DNA from: Prosapia bicincta
Lineage: Eukaryota; Arthropoda; Insecta; Hemiptera; Cercopidae
DNA: 64,000 nucleotides
Reading direction: 5' to 3'
NCBI GenBank assembly: GCA_036971475.1
Contig: JBAIZL010000376.1
Span: forward strand, 8,059,501 to 8,123,500
Each line of letters starts with the position of its first letter. The stretch's first letter is position 1. Below, piece after piece: positions 47,176 to 59,529 of this stretch. The translations under genes and the position numbers were made by a program. The notes under the pieces were generated by a model. The model was not told the DNA's origin. It worked only from the letters and a program-made list of their open reading frames with translations, and ran no database searches.

Positions 47176-47951
47176 TCAATAAATACTGAATCATCTTTCG
47201 TTAATCTCTGTATTGTATACATGAACCTAAATGACATCTGTGCGAGTGTTGTCAGTTTATATTACGATATCAAACTGTCTGGTGTAAACAAACATAGGTC
47301 CAAGCCATACAAAGATAAAGCGTCGCACTCGACAAGTACTCTCGTGGACGAATGCCCGAAAAACTGACTTTCTGCATTCTATCTTTTCCGTCTCTTTCTC
47401 TCATTTACATACGGCGTAAACGTAAATATTTTATCGTATTCTCCCAGCGTCAAAATGGTCGTATAAAGACGGAAACATTTGTTTCTATCCTCGACTTTAG
47501 GCGCTGGTAGTCTTTATTTTATTTTATGTATATGTTTATTGAATACATTGGTAATAACTTTTAGTGAATATATATGGCGTAGGCCATATTAGGTTTTACA
47601 TCTGTTAATACAAGTGTTAACATGTTTGTAATGTTACCAAATTGTAACAATATACAGCAAATAATAGTCACTTTTAGATTATTAAAATCGAAAAGAGATG
47701 ATATGACAATTAATTTGAAAAGCAAGTTAAATTAAAAAATAAATACTTTATCGATGCTATAGTATCTAAGAGCACCAAGGGAAAAGAACGAGATGCATTG
47801 ACCGGACCATTAAGATAAGTTTGGTCATCAAGTAAACAAACGCGTCAGAATGTCTTTCGGAGTGTCGGCTGTTTATGTTTCCATATCAGAATTGTGTCTT
47901 TAAATACACAGCATAGTTCTCTCCAAAATAAGGTCGAGAATCCACAGCTGT

Positions 47952-48494
47952 ATGTCCTTTCCAGCGAACCAACAGTGTATGATTGAAGGAATTGACAGAT
48001 GTAATATAATGGGAGTGGTACAGTCTCGTAAACTACCGAGTGTCAATTTTTATGAGATTTTTTTTATATTAGGATTTTATATTTATTTGCTAATAAGTTC
48101 AAGAAATAATTCCGTTCTTGACGATAACACTTGCGTTTTTGCAAACACAAATACCAGTAACCGCATAATTATTTATAAAGTTTTACAAAAGCATGCTAAA
48201 ATAGCATGTTTATAAATTCCTGAAGTACTTACATCGAGGACTCTAATGAAACACTTGGCAACATTATTATCTCAACTCTTCCAAATAAATGACCAAGGTA
48301 TTAAAGAACTAGCGTTATTTATAGGCCATACAACATCATTTTTATCAATAATAAGATTATATTTTTTTTCATCCAAAATACTCAAAAATAGTTTGAAAGA
48401 TATAAATAATGTAGCAAAGAAAGAATACGTGGATATATACACAGATTCTATGAACATAAGGGCAAAACATTTTAAGTACTTACATGTATCATAG
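47952..48494 (+). pseudogene. Tyrosine-recombinase-like catalytic region, right-arm copy
   Basis: The plus-strand frame reads IEGIDRCNIMGVVQSRKLPS, VLDDNTCVFAN, VLQKHAKIACL, an in-frame TAA, then IPEVLTSRTLMKHLAT, NDQGIKELALFIGHTTSF. The TAA replaces the CAA codon that is intact in the left-arm copy; conversely the CAA that became a stop in the left copy is intact here. After GH the expected N-N-Y-R-L-like segment seems to have lost about two bases. Identity to tyrosine recombinases rests on the ordered pattern (R..VP, VFA, PE.LTS, KH.AT, GH), not on a database search. The continuation to 48494 and the frame 48503-48763 run into repeat X and may not be coding. Confidence 0.6.
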
Positions 48495-49075
48495 GTGTTA
48501 ATATGCCAATTAAACTAGAGAGCAGTTCAGGCGGTTTAAGCAATGGTAAATATTTAAAATTCTTTATTTCTACATCTCTGAAGATTATATGTAAGGATAT
48601 AGTTCTTCCCAATGTATATTGCAGTAATCAAAACGTTTTCGGTAAGCAATGTAATAAATCTATTATGTTTATCCTCGATATTCTAGTATCAAGAGTAACT
48701 TTAATGTCTATGGGATTTTCACTCACTTTAGAGTTGCATAAAAAACTGTTTCAAGTACGGTGATCATTGGTACGGAAACAAATACAGTGGTGCATGGATA
48801 ATTCGAGGTAGATGGGACCGAGACACCGTCGGATTACACGGAAATAGCTTCCTGTACACTAGAAAAAAACAGGAGTTTTAATGAACCGTAATACTATAAT
48901 TAAGAATGCACAAAATACGTTTGTAGAACTTTATTGATTACAGTACATACATAAATTAATGTTGCTTGGCTCTTCAAGCCTACTGTACTGATTCTTGCTT
49001 GGGAGGATACCATACGATATGAATACCATACAAGTATCGGCAATTATAGCTAAAAAAGCCGATGCCCGTTGTAAT

Positions 49076-50255
49076 TGTAACGGATGTTATAAAATGAAAC
49101 TAGCAGAGTTGCGCATTTTGTGTAACGGTTTATAATTTTACAAATTGGACTTTATTTAGTTATAACTCTTAAAACATTTAATATTCACTTCTAGCTTACA
49201 GTTCAGGCGTAACGAGACGTCTTCCTGTAACGCAATAGAAGCTATAACTCCGTTACATTAAAATATTTTAAATTACCAAGTTAAATCATTAAAATTAGCA
49301 GAATATTCTTGAATTAATTCTTAAGGTTTATTACTCCGAAATGCAAGGAATTGTGCGCTGGTAAAATAATGACTCTTTTAAATTCAATTAAAGCAAATCA
49401 TAAACTTTTATTTTAAGATAGACAGATAAAATAAATTAAAATCATGACACATAAATTTCTTTAACACTCAGTTACGGATTATGGAACATTTTTAATATTA
49501 CTTATAAATTTTTAATGATAGCAATCCTTCAATTAATTAATTAATCAATGGCTGAAAATGAACATATATTCGAGTTTACTTGCCTTTTTTGTATAATCAA
49601 ATTTAATAATTTAATGCGAACATATTAGCATCAAAAGATGCGTAATTATAGTTATCCTTATTAATTAAAAGGTTCAATGTTCATTATTTAGAATTCTGCT
49701 TCGAAACATTTTAAATTTTGAAATTAAGTTTTAAAAGTCTTAAATCGCCCACTTAGCTGTGTTAACTTGTCGCAACTTCCCTTCCTCCTCGTGGAAAATC
49801 TCGGTAAAGCCTGGCCTCATCTTCGTGAATAAGCATCGGGAGAAGCCCTCAAAAGTCTGCAACCCATCTTGTATCTGGTATCGTATGCCGTGTTCTATGC
49901 CATGATTAAAAGAAAATAATACTTTATATTAATTAAAATAAAAAGAAACTAAATACATTTTCTTGCTATTTGGAGACGTCCTTTCCCTGTTACATCCTGA
50001 CCAAATGAGAGAGATAAATTAGTTGCGAGCAACTTTCCTACCTATCGCGCATCAGCGGTGCGCATGCCTAGCTTGATTACTGTTTTAATTTTTTCTCGAT
50101 AGATGTCACTATCAGCCAGAGATCTCATTAAAAATATTTATCATACATAACAATTTTTTTTTACATAGTTGTACATTATTACAATTTTGAATTTATTCTC
50201 GTTTGTTTTCTGAAATTTCTAATTTAATATGTAACACCGTCTAAAGTGTGTTACA
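49076..50255 (+). mobile_element. Solo-LTR-like insertion, 1180 bp
   Basis: Begins TGTAACGGATGTTATAAAAT and ends CTAAAGTGTGTTACA, flanked by TAAT at 49072-49075 and 50256-50259. The left arm has the uninserted site (GATTACAACG near 39990 on the plus strand). TG...CA ends with a 4-bp duplication support a solo LTR of a Gypsy/BEL-like element. ATGTAACACC lies near the right end as in the 30840-32007 insertion, suggesting related families. No coding sequence inside. Confidence 0.8.
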
Positions 50256-51570
50256 TAATCTTTATCAGGACGCCCAATGTTTTGATCGTAGATAGTCGTT
50301 TTGTTCGCCTACCATAAAAATAAAACGAGATTATCAGTAAATCTAAAGTATAGTGGAAAATTCCCGTGATCATCGGTAGTAAATATTAATGATTATCAAC
50401 GTCTAAAGATTGACTACAAAACGTTATATAAGCTCTTGGTTAAGGTTGCTTAACTGAAGTAATTTTCTATCAACGAAGAATAGAGAATATTTAAATTGAA
50501 ATATTAAGTCTGTAATTAGGAGTTATTACAAACTAGTGGTAGGATTCGTAAAATATATAAACAAAGAAGACAGTTTTGAGAAGTGATTGAGTATTAGCAG
50601 ACTTTGTCTTGAGATCAGACACAGCCAAACGAACTAAAATCATTCTGATATTAACTATAAAAATGTATTTAACATGTCGACCGAAGAACGGAGAGATTTT
50701 TTAAAGTGAACAAATCTACAAAACAGTCATTATCTCTTACGTCTTGTTTTTTTAACAAGAAATACCATCATAGAGACTAATTTTATTCTGTCACTCTGCA
50801 TAACGCTATTTTACAGCTAGTTTTTGAAGACTGGTTCCTCAGCTATATTCGCCAAAATATTTGTAAATTATTTCACCATAATAATAATAATAAATCAAAT
50901 TGTAGATATGCGAGCCAGGAGGGATACGGTTAAAGATAGAATTAAAGAAGAAGATTAAAATATACTTAAATCTTAACAGATATATTTTCAGGTGCATTCA
51001 ACGTGTCTTGATGAAAGTAACATCACAATCAAGGTGAAATGTCATTCTTTCAGAAAATATCTAAGGGAGGAATTACAGAAATGTTTTCACCTGAAAACAA
51101 CGACTACCAGGAAAATTTAATGAATGTAGTTAAAGAAGAACTTTTAGAAAAAATAGGTCTTTACTGAAACACATTTGTACCTATAACAACTAATGACAAA
51201 TCAAATATGGTGGATAAATAAAAGAGATGTATTATATTGCTTACCGAAAACGTTTTTCACCGTGATGCCTAGCTACAATGTAATATACATTGGGAAGAAC
51301 TATATCCTTACAGTTTTTGGTTACATTTGGCTGTCGTAAGTACAGAAATACTATTATTTCAATGTTTAATTTTTTTACCCTAAAATGGTAATTTGTGCTC
51401 GTTTGAACGTATAAAATATAGACGTGTTCAATGGGCCTACGTGAGCAAGAAATTACTATTAGATGAGATTCGACCAAATAAAAGCCTTCTTTTATTTACA
51501 ATGTACAATAAAGGTAGATTTTTCTGGTTACCTACCTGAGGTAAAGGTAATACAATGTATCAAAGAAGTT

Positions 51571-53734
51571 TTTTAAATAAAGTAAGAAATGTATCGCCAT
51601 TACGTCTAAGCTAAATTAAAACAGATGTAAATTGGCCTTTACATTTATTCGTCGTAGAAATTGAACACCACACAGACACAGTGTTTGGTAATCCCCGTGG
51701 CATGTGCTTGATAGGCACTTATAGGTGGTGTTGGTTGCCAGGTGCGTTTTCAGTTTCAGCCACAATTTCTGGATTAATGAAGTTGTATTCAATGTTTTTA
51801 CTTCCATCGAAGTTAATTTTTAAAACTATTTCTTCATTAATTAATTAGTTTTTAGGTTTAAATATTTTTTGTTACTTTTTTCTCTATTTATATATATTAA
51901 AAGAAAAATAAATACTTGTTTAAACACAAGATTTTCCTTTTAATATATACTTTCTCGTTTTATATTTATTAGTCATTTAGGTAACTAGTGTTATAAGTAA
52001 TATAAAATTTGCAATTATTATTTCATTCCTAATTTCATATTATATCTACACAATTTTGTATATTACGTTTCGTTTCTTTGCTACATTATTTATATTTTTG
52101 TAACAATTTTTGCTTATTTTGGATGAAACAAAATATATATTATGTTATTATTGACAAAAATATCATATATCTTTGAAAGTATCTAATAAAATATAGTAGA
52201 AATCACTTGAAATACAATATTTCATTACATCCCGGAACCTAATCTCAAGTGGTCTGACGTAATAACTTATTATAATTTTTGTCCGTAAAATGCTTTAGTG
52301 ATAACCCGAAATCATTGCAACTAAATGTTTGCTTCACATCACAAATAGGCTATTACATTAACATTTAATTTGAAAAAACATTATTATTGGTTATTCTTTT
52401 TTTTTATAAAAACAACATTAAATAGAATTTTATGTTTTTAAAATCATAAAATATATACTTTTCTATTTAACCTACTTTAGATCAAGGTAGTAAACATTAT
52501 TAAACTAAGAAACATTTACCCTAACCCCAAGTTAAAAAAAAAATATCCACAATAAGGGGGTTTCCCAAGGTTTTCATTTGCGTAAAATAAGGTTGACTTA
52601 TAATTTGTTAAATCAATGTTTATTTCCCTTAGATCAAAAGTAGCGTTTTAAATGAGGTATTAAAATAATATTGCTTATAAACGCTATGGAATTGGAATTT
52701 TCACAAAATATATTAGTTCTTAATTTTTTGCGTTTACATTAATAAAGTTGAATGAGAAAAATTTGGTTCACGATATTTTGTATAAGAATTAAAATCACTG
52801 TATGAGTGGAGAAATCAAACTCTTACCTTTAATAACTATACTCATTCGGCATTTGATAGACAACAAACTGTAAAGTGAGTTTCAAGCCACCGGCAAGAAC
52901 TCTATGAATTAACTGATAAAATCTTCCCTTTGTCCTGAATTACGAACAGTTTTCTAAATTACTACATCAAAACAAAAATTTTTACTTACTTTATTATTTC
53001 TAATTTTTAAAAATATCCACACACAAAATTAAATATTTTCAACATAATATGTACATAACAGGTGTTATCATCGATCTATTAATTGTACCACAAGTATTAC
53101 ACGATATAATCCTAGAACACAAAGGGTCAATAATATTTGTAATATAACATGGGCAACAGCATGTGTATTTGAACACAGAAAGGTTGAACTTGCTATAATA
53201 ACACTAACAGAGTTTTATCGTATCTAATTTTTATCTCTCCCTTTGAGCAGGATCTTGTGACACTTGCAAAGCGCTTGACTGTGCTTGTAAATATTTCAAT
53301 AAATTAACAGCAAACATTTACTATCAAACACTTGTATAAGAAATATTCATAACCCAATGATTTTAAATTAAACAATTAAAATTAGAGATAAGTTCAACAG
53401 TGGTTGTAAAATAGAATATTGACTAATCTATTACATGGTTCAATATCTTATTCGCAAACGACTTGTCGCAAAAGTATATTAGGAGCTAGAAGGTAAAACA
53501 AAATTGAAACAAGAAAAGTAGGCCTAAACTCGTTTTATTTGGAACTGCATGAGCTCAATAAAATACATTACAATCTGCCTAACTTGCTTAGAGATTACGA
53601 CAGCTGATGATAAGAATGAATAATCTAATATTTATGTTTGCGCTCAGCTTCCACTCATCTTCCGTTCCAAACATATGACTAATCACACTTTACCGCTATT
53701 TTTTAACAGTGTCTGGAATCGCACTCTCGAAAGC
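51571..53734. other. Unpaired block of the right arm
   Basis: It has no partner in the left arm. At 51620-51830 the minus strand has short protein-like frames (NFDGSKNIEYNFINPEIVAE; VPIKHMPRGLPNTVSVWC) separated by a stop, which I do not recognise. The rest is AT-rich without features. Confidence 0.45.
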
Positions 53735-56455
53735 TCACACGTGCGTTATCCTTGACTTTCGATGACGAAATTGGAGTCACCCCTTACAAACCCAGAGTAT
53801 TATTTTACTACACATTTTTCTAGTATCTAACATTTTCATAAAAATTAACCACCCTTTCTACTCCCGTAGAACCACACCCTCATATTCCCATTAGCTTTTA
53901 ATGACGGTATTGGACTCAGCACCCTCCAAAACACTACGATTGATCTTTTTCTAGTTTTTTTTGGCCTCCTCACAATTATACCTCCAATTCATCATTTGCT
54001 ATTCCTATAGAGGGTCACCCGTATATTCACATTGACGTTCGATTACGGTAAACGACTCAGCACCATTAATAACCACCCAAATGTTCATTTCAATTGTTTT
54101 TTTTTTGCCTTCTGACAATTTTACCCCAATTCACCCCTTTTCTACTCCCGTAGAGCCACACCCGTGCATTCCCGATTGATATGGAAGACGGTATTGGATT
54201 CAGCAACCGAAAAAACACTAAGATTGATCATACTCTAGCTTTGTTTTGCCTTCTCACATTTATACTCCAATTCATCATTTGCTACTCCCATAGAGGATCA
54301 TCCGTGTATCTCCAATGACTTTCGATAACGGTAAAAGACTCACCACCTTTAAAACCCCCCGAGTGATCATTTTCCATTGTTTTTTTGATTTCTGACAATT
54401 TTACCCTAATTTACCCCTTTCTACTCTCGTAGAGCAACAACCGAGCATCCCCGTTTAATATTGTAGGCGGTATTGGACTCAGCACCCTCCAGAACATTAC
54501 CATTGATCATTTTCTAGTTTTGTTTTGCTTTCTCACAATTATACCCCAATTCCTCATTTGCTACTCCCATAGATGGTCACCCGTGTATCCCCATTGACGT
54601 TCGATAACGGTTAAAGACTCAGCACCATTAAAACCCACTCGAATGATCATTTTCAATTGTTTTTTTGCCTTCTGACAATTTTACCCCAATTTACCTATTT
54701 CCTACTCTCGTAGAGCAACAACCGAGCATCCCCGTTTAATATTGAAGGTGGTATTGGACTCAGTACCCTCCAAAACACTACGATTGATCATTTTCTAGTT
54801 TTTTTTTGCCTTCTCACAATTATACCTCCAATTCATCATTTGCTATTCCCATAGAGGGTCACCCGTATATTCACATTGACGTTCGATTACGGTAAACGAC
54901 TCAGCACCATTAAAAACCACCCGAATGTTCATTTAAATTGTTTTTTTTTTTGCCTTCTGACAATTTTACCCCAATTCACCCCTTTTCTACTCCCGTAGAG
55001 GCACACCCGTGCATTTCCGATTGATATGGAAGACGGTATTGGATTCAGCAACCGAAAAAACACTAAGATTGATCATACTCTAGCTTTGTTTTGCCTTCTC
55101 ACATTTATACTCCAATTAATCATTTGCTACTCCCATAGAGGTTCATCCGTGTATCTCCATTGACTTTCGATAACGGTAAAAGACTCACCACCTTTAAAAC
55201 CCCCCGAGTGATCATTTTCCATTGTTTTTTTGCCTTCTGACAATTTTACCCCAATTTACCCCTTTCTACTCTCGTAGAGCAACAACCGAGCATCCCCGTT
55301 TAATATTGTAGGCGGTATTGGACTCAGCACCCTCCAGAACATTACCATTGATCATTTTCTAGTTTTTTTTTGCTTTCTCACAATTATACCCCAATTCCTC
55401 ATTTGCTACTCCCATAGATGGTCACCCGTGTATCCCCATTGACGTTCGATAACGGTTAAAGACTCAGCACCATTAAAACCCACTCGAATGATCATTTTCA
55501 ATTGTTTTTTTGCCTTCTGACAATTTTACCCCAATTTACCAATTTCCTACTCTCGTAGAGCAACAACCGAGCATCCCCGTTTAATATTGAAGGTGGTATT
55601 GGACTCAGTACCCTCAAAAACACTACGATTGATCATTTTCTAGTTTTTTTTTGCCTTCTCACAATTATACCCCCAATTCATCATTTGCTATTCCCATAGA
55701 GGGTCACCCGTATATTCATATTGACGTTCGATTACGGTAAACGACTCTGCACCATTAAAAACCACCCGAATGTTCATTTTCAATTGTTTTTTGCCTTCTG
55801 ACAATTTTACCCCAATTCACCCCTTTCTACTCCCGTAGAGCCACACCTGTGCATCCCCTTATAATAATAAAGGCGGTATTCCACTCAGCACCCTCCAAAA
55901 CACTACGATTTATCATATTCTAGCTTTGTTTTGCCTTGTCACAAATATACTCCAATTCATCATTTGCTATTCCCGTAGAGGATCACCCGTATATTCACAT
56001 TGACGTTCGATTACGGTAAACGACTCAGCACCATTAAAAACCACCCGAATGTTCATTTCAATTGTTTTTTTGCCTTCTGACAATTTTACCCCAATTCACC
56101 CCTTTTCTGCTTCCGTAGAGCCACACCCGTGCATTCCCGATTAATATGGAAGACTGTATTGGACTCAGCAACCTAAAAAACACTAAGATTGATCATACTC
56201 TAGCTTTGTTTTGCCTTCTCACATTTATACTCCAATTCATCATTTGCTACTCCCATAGAGGACCACCCGTATATCCCTATGACGTTCGATAACGGTAAAA
56301 GACTCAGCACCATGAAAACCCGCCGACTGATCATTTTCTAGTTTTATTTGCCATCTGTTATTTTGACCCCAAGTCACTCCTTTACAACTCCCATAGAGCC
56401 CCACCTGTCCATCCCCGTTAAATTTTGTTCACTTCTATCCCCGTCAGCTTTCGAT
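53735..56455 (-). repeat. Satellite array, right arm
   Basis: The same ~143-base monomer as 35220-37040 but on the opposite strand, longer (2.7 kb). Reading the plus strand, units show CTACTCCCGTAGAGCCACAC, TTGCCTTCTGACAATTTTAC and TGATCATTTTC. Long stretches recur almost unchanged at about 840 to 970 bases (for example ATTCCCGATTGATATGGAAG near 54171 and 55013), showing recent block duplications. Confidence 0.9.
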
Positions 56456-56927
56456 AGTTGTAAACGTTTATGAAAACTATCAACCGGGACTTATGTGAGT
56501 TGAGTAAATAATTGGCCATCTGAAATGAAGAAGGGGCATTCTAATGTTTATGTTTTCACCGTGATTACACACACCCAGTGTCTTACAGTATAAACATTTG
56601 ATTAGTCAGACAGTCGCACCATAGTGGCAACACTGTTAGTTCTCGTATCGTTAGTGGCGTGGAAATAATATACACACCGGCTGCCATATTGTTATTAGAC
56701 TGAACGAAAATATACACTGGCTGCCATATTGATGCCTAAATGAAATGCTGCCGTATTGATAGTATTTTAGTCAATTTTGTATTTTTAAGATTTTATGAAA
56801 TTAAAGTGCATGGAGTAGTATCATGTTTATTAGAAATAAATTATACACGACGAAAAACATATATACTTCACTCCTTCAAGTGGCTGCCATATGGTTGCAA
56901 AATGAAATGCTGCCATATTGATAGCGG

Positions 56928-56931
<4 letters not shown>
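56456..56931 (-). repeat. Right subterminal region with GCTGCCATAT repeats
   Basis: Mirror image of 34751-35219, with the same spaced CAATATGGCAGC motifs on the minus strand near 56677, 56719, 56746, 56880 and 56908. Confidence 0.75.

Positions 56932-56986
<55 letters not shown>
56932..56986. repeat. (TA)n tract at the right end of the palindrome
   Basis: About 27 TA units; frames at 56740-56988 and 56830-57063 are largely translated TA repeat. Confidence 0.95.
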
Positions 56987-56992
<6 letters not shown>

Positions 56993-59529
56993 AAACATTT
57001 AGATAGTAATAAATGAATTGTGAGCATATTATTATTGAAAATAGTATTGTTGGTAAACTCCATTACAATAAGACCCCCATATTAACTACAGTATAGACAA
57101 TAATATCTTCTTTTCTCCTGACTTAGGAGAATTCATTCGTGCAAATTCAGCAAAATTGCTAAATAAAGTTGTAATAATATTACATTACAAATCCGGTATG
57201 TGTTTCTATGACGTGAGGTAGTCAAGCCTGGAAATATTGTGTGAGTACGGCAAACGTCTTTCTGGATTAGTTTCTGGACAACTAACATATATTTGAGATA
57301 TGGACACAGAGATCAAGATTCAAACATAACTCTTTCTATTAGTACTATTTTCAATTGTTTTAAACATGAATTTTTATTAAAATAAAATATGTTCTATTTT
57401 AATAAACCCTAATTATTAATTTAATATTTTATGAATAATATTTAATAAAATGTGACAGCTTTCCTTTGTTTTTGTAATGTGGAATGTACATTCTTCATAT
57501 CGACCTGTTTGTATTCCTTTACTTTGAAATGAAAAAGAACGTATGTGTTAGCAGTATAAAGGAAATGTATTGGAAATATGTCTTCATTAGGAGATTTATA
57601 AATAATTGCTACAGTGAAATTGGCAGTTACTGTTTGTTTGAAATACCACTTATAGATGATTGTATACTGTATTTTACGATGATAAGCAATATAATTTTTA
57701 ATCATCAAACAAATATTGATAGAACCGTAATTCTATATAAACCATTAAATTACTGACATATATTCATTCCTGGAAAGGTATTATAATTGAGGCAGAATGA
57801 ATAATAATAATAACCTATAATTAGTCTATCAGATAGCCTTTATCACTACTACCCATTTTAAAACAATCAACTCTTTTTAATCCTTCGGATGTCCATAAAC
57901 ACTTATTTAAGAGTAACTACTTACGTTTCTGTATCTAGCCTTAGAAACTTGCTACCATACTGAATAGTATAGTTTTCTGTAATATACGAAATAACACTAC
58001 AATATTAGAATGATATTTAGAGTTAAACCTGAGTTACCCAAATTGTTGTAAATGTAATCATTTGTAACCTCGTTTATTATTAAACTACCAGGCTAAGAAT
58101 TAAATAATGTCCTCGGTAGGCCATACACTGTAACAGTCAGTATAATATTTGTTATATCACTTTGTCATATCCTCTTCAATTGCACTATTCAGTTATTTCA
58201 TGAAACATTGTCTTACACCAATTACGACAATTAAATTACGCCACACTTAATACAGGCTACTCGTACTTGGGAATCTGCGGTTTTGCAATTCAAAAGGTAT
58301 TTAGATTTAAATATATATAGACCCTACTTACCAAGTAAAAACATTACTTCAAATTACTACGACATATAGTAATATCCCTCTCTTATTCAGTAGATGAAGT
58401 TTAGTTTCTATCACGGTATTTGAGTTAAAGATAAAAATATGTAGTGTTTTATGAAACTAACAGTAATTCATTCTCATATATTTTATGATCCATAAATTAG
58501 AGAGAAAATAATTTTTTAAATCCCTTTCTAAAATCAACTGTTTTGCTTTCAATTATAACAATTTTTTTATTACATTTTTAAACAACCTTACTAACACTTT
58601 ACGGCATCGAATTCACATCAAATATATTTTTAAATTAGGTTTTACATTTAAACGCCAATATATATTAGGTTAGTAATGAGGCGGCGAGGATATCCAGACT
58701 CAGGTAATGACAAGCAGGCACTAATAATAGTTAGCTAAACTATTACCAATACCACGCTCAAACATAACGTTGTGGCCGGTACATAAGAACTTCTTACTAA
58801 AGAAATAAGCTTTGGTTTTATGTCTTATCGATAGCTTTGAAAGTAATTTTAGCTATGAATCATCTTTATTTGGGTGATTATACTAATAACTACATATCCT
58901 AGAGTATATTTATTACTTTAAGCACGAAAATGTGAACATGCGTAGAACACATTTCTAAAGCGGCAATATTCAAATTCATTTTGATAGAGATGACAATCAT
59001 ATTCAATTGAAACATTTAATAGAATTGTTTCCTAATAGACATTTTGTAACACGGAAGGAGGAAACTGTAATTATAATTTAAATATACTAACGTTAGGATT
59101 AAAGAAACAAAACCAAGTAAATTCTTCTATTATACCTATAGGTTACATGTATGAGAGTGTTATCAATAATTACTAGTGCCATGATTAGCCAAGCCTATAA
59201 ACCTATCTTGAAGGGCGACTAAAAGACGAATGCAAGATACTTAGTACGAGCAGAGACAAGAAGGCCTAATTTGCCACAGACTAGGTCGTTCAAACTATAT
59301 ATAAGTTGTTAGACAAGCTACTGCTAGTTACAGCTAAGCGACATAGAGTCCGGCTAGATGGGGGGGGGGTCTAGCAATAGTGTCCTAGTGCAAACATTCG
59401 TGTTACCTGACGTGTGAAATACAGGGTGAACAAAATAGTATACATTGTGATCATTGATTTCACCCGTTATGCTAATCTTAGAGATAGAAGCTGGAAGGAA
59501 TGTAGAGAGTAGCCATATCATTGAGTTTT

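Larger units (their letters stand above)
45457..51570. repeat. Right inner palindrome arm
   Basis: Reverse complement of 38415-43657, interrupted by the solo-LTR-like element at 49076-50255 and lacking most of the outer X repeat. Within it a ~150-bp segment is itself inverted-repeated (45715-45890 versus 47814-47965, sharing CGGAGTG(C/T)CG(C/G)CTGTTTAT), enclosing the piggyBac-like insertion. Confidence 0.9.
34677..56986. mobile_element. Giant 22.3-kb nested palindrome with satellite arrays and tyrosine-recombinase remnants
   Basis: Left arm 34677-43657 and right arm 45457-56986 are reverse complements over most of their length, around a 1.8-kb central satellite array. From outside inward each arm has a (TA)n tract, subterminal ATATGGCAGC repeats, a satellite array, an unpaired block (37041-38414 left, 51571-53734 right), then a long paired part with a recombinase-like pseudogene and a piggyBac-like insertion. 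The outer ends are exact mirror images: the (TA)n tract is followed by CATCCCGCTATCAATATGGC in both. This matches a foldback- or Galileo-like DNA element in outline, but the length and content are unusual. A duplicated and inverted genomic segment is the alternative. Confidence 0.7.

Noticed and set aside
51616..51807. 63-codon minus-strand frame
   Set aside because: A different register of the same strand looks more protein-like but has an internal stop; neither resembles a known family, so no gene is called.
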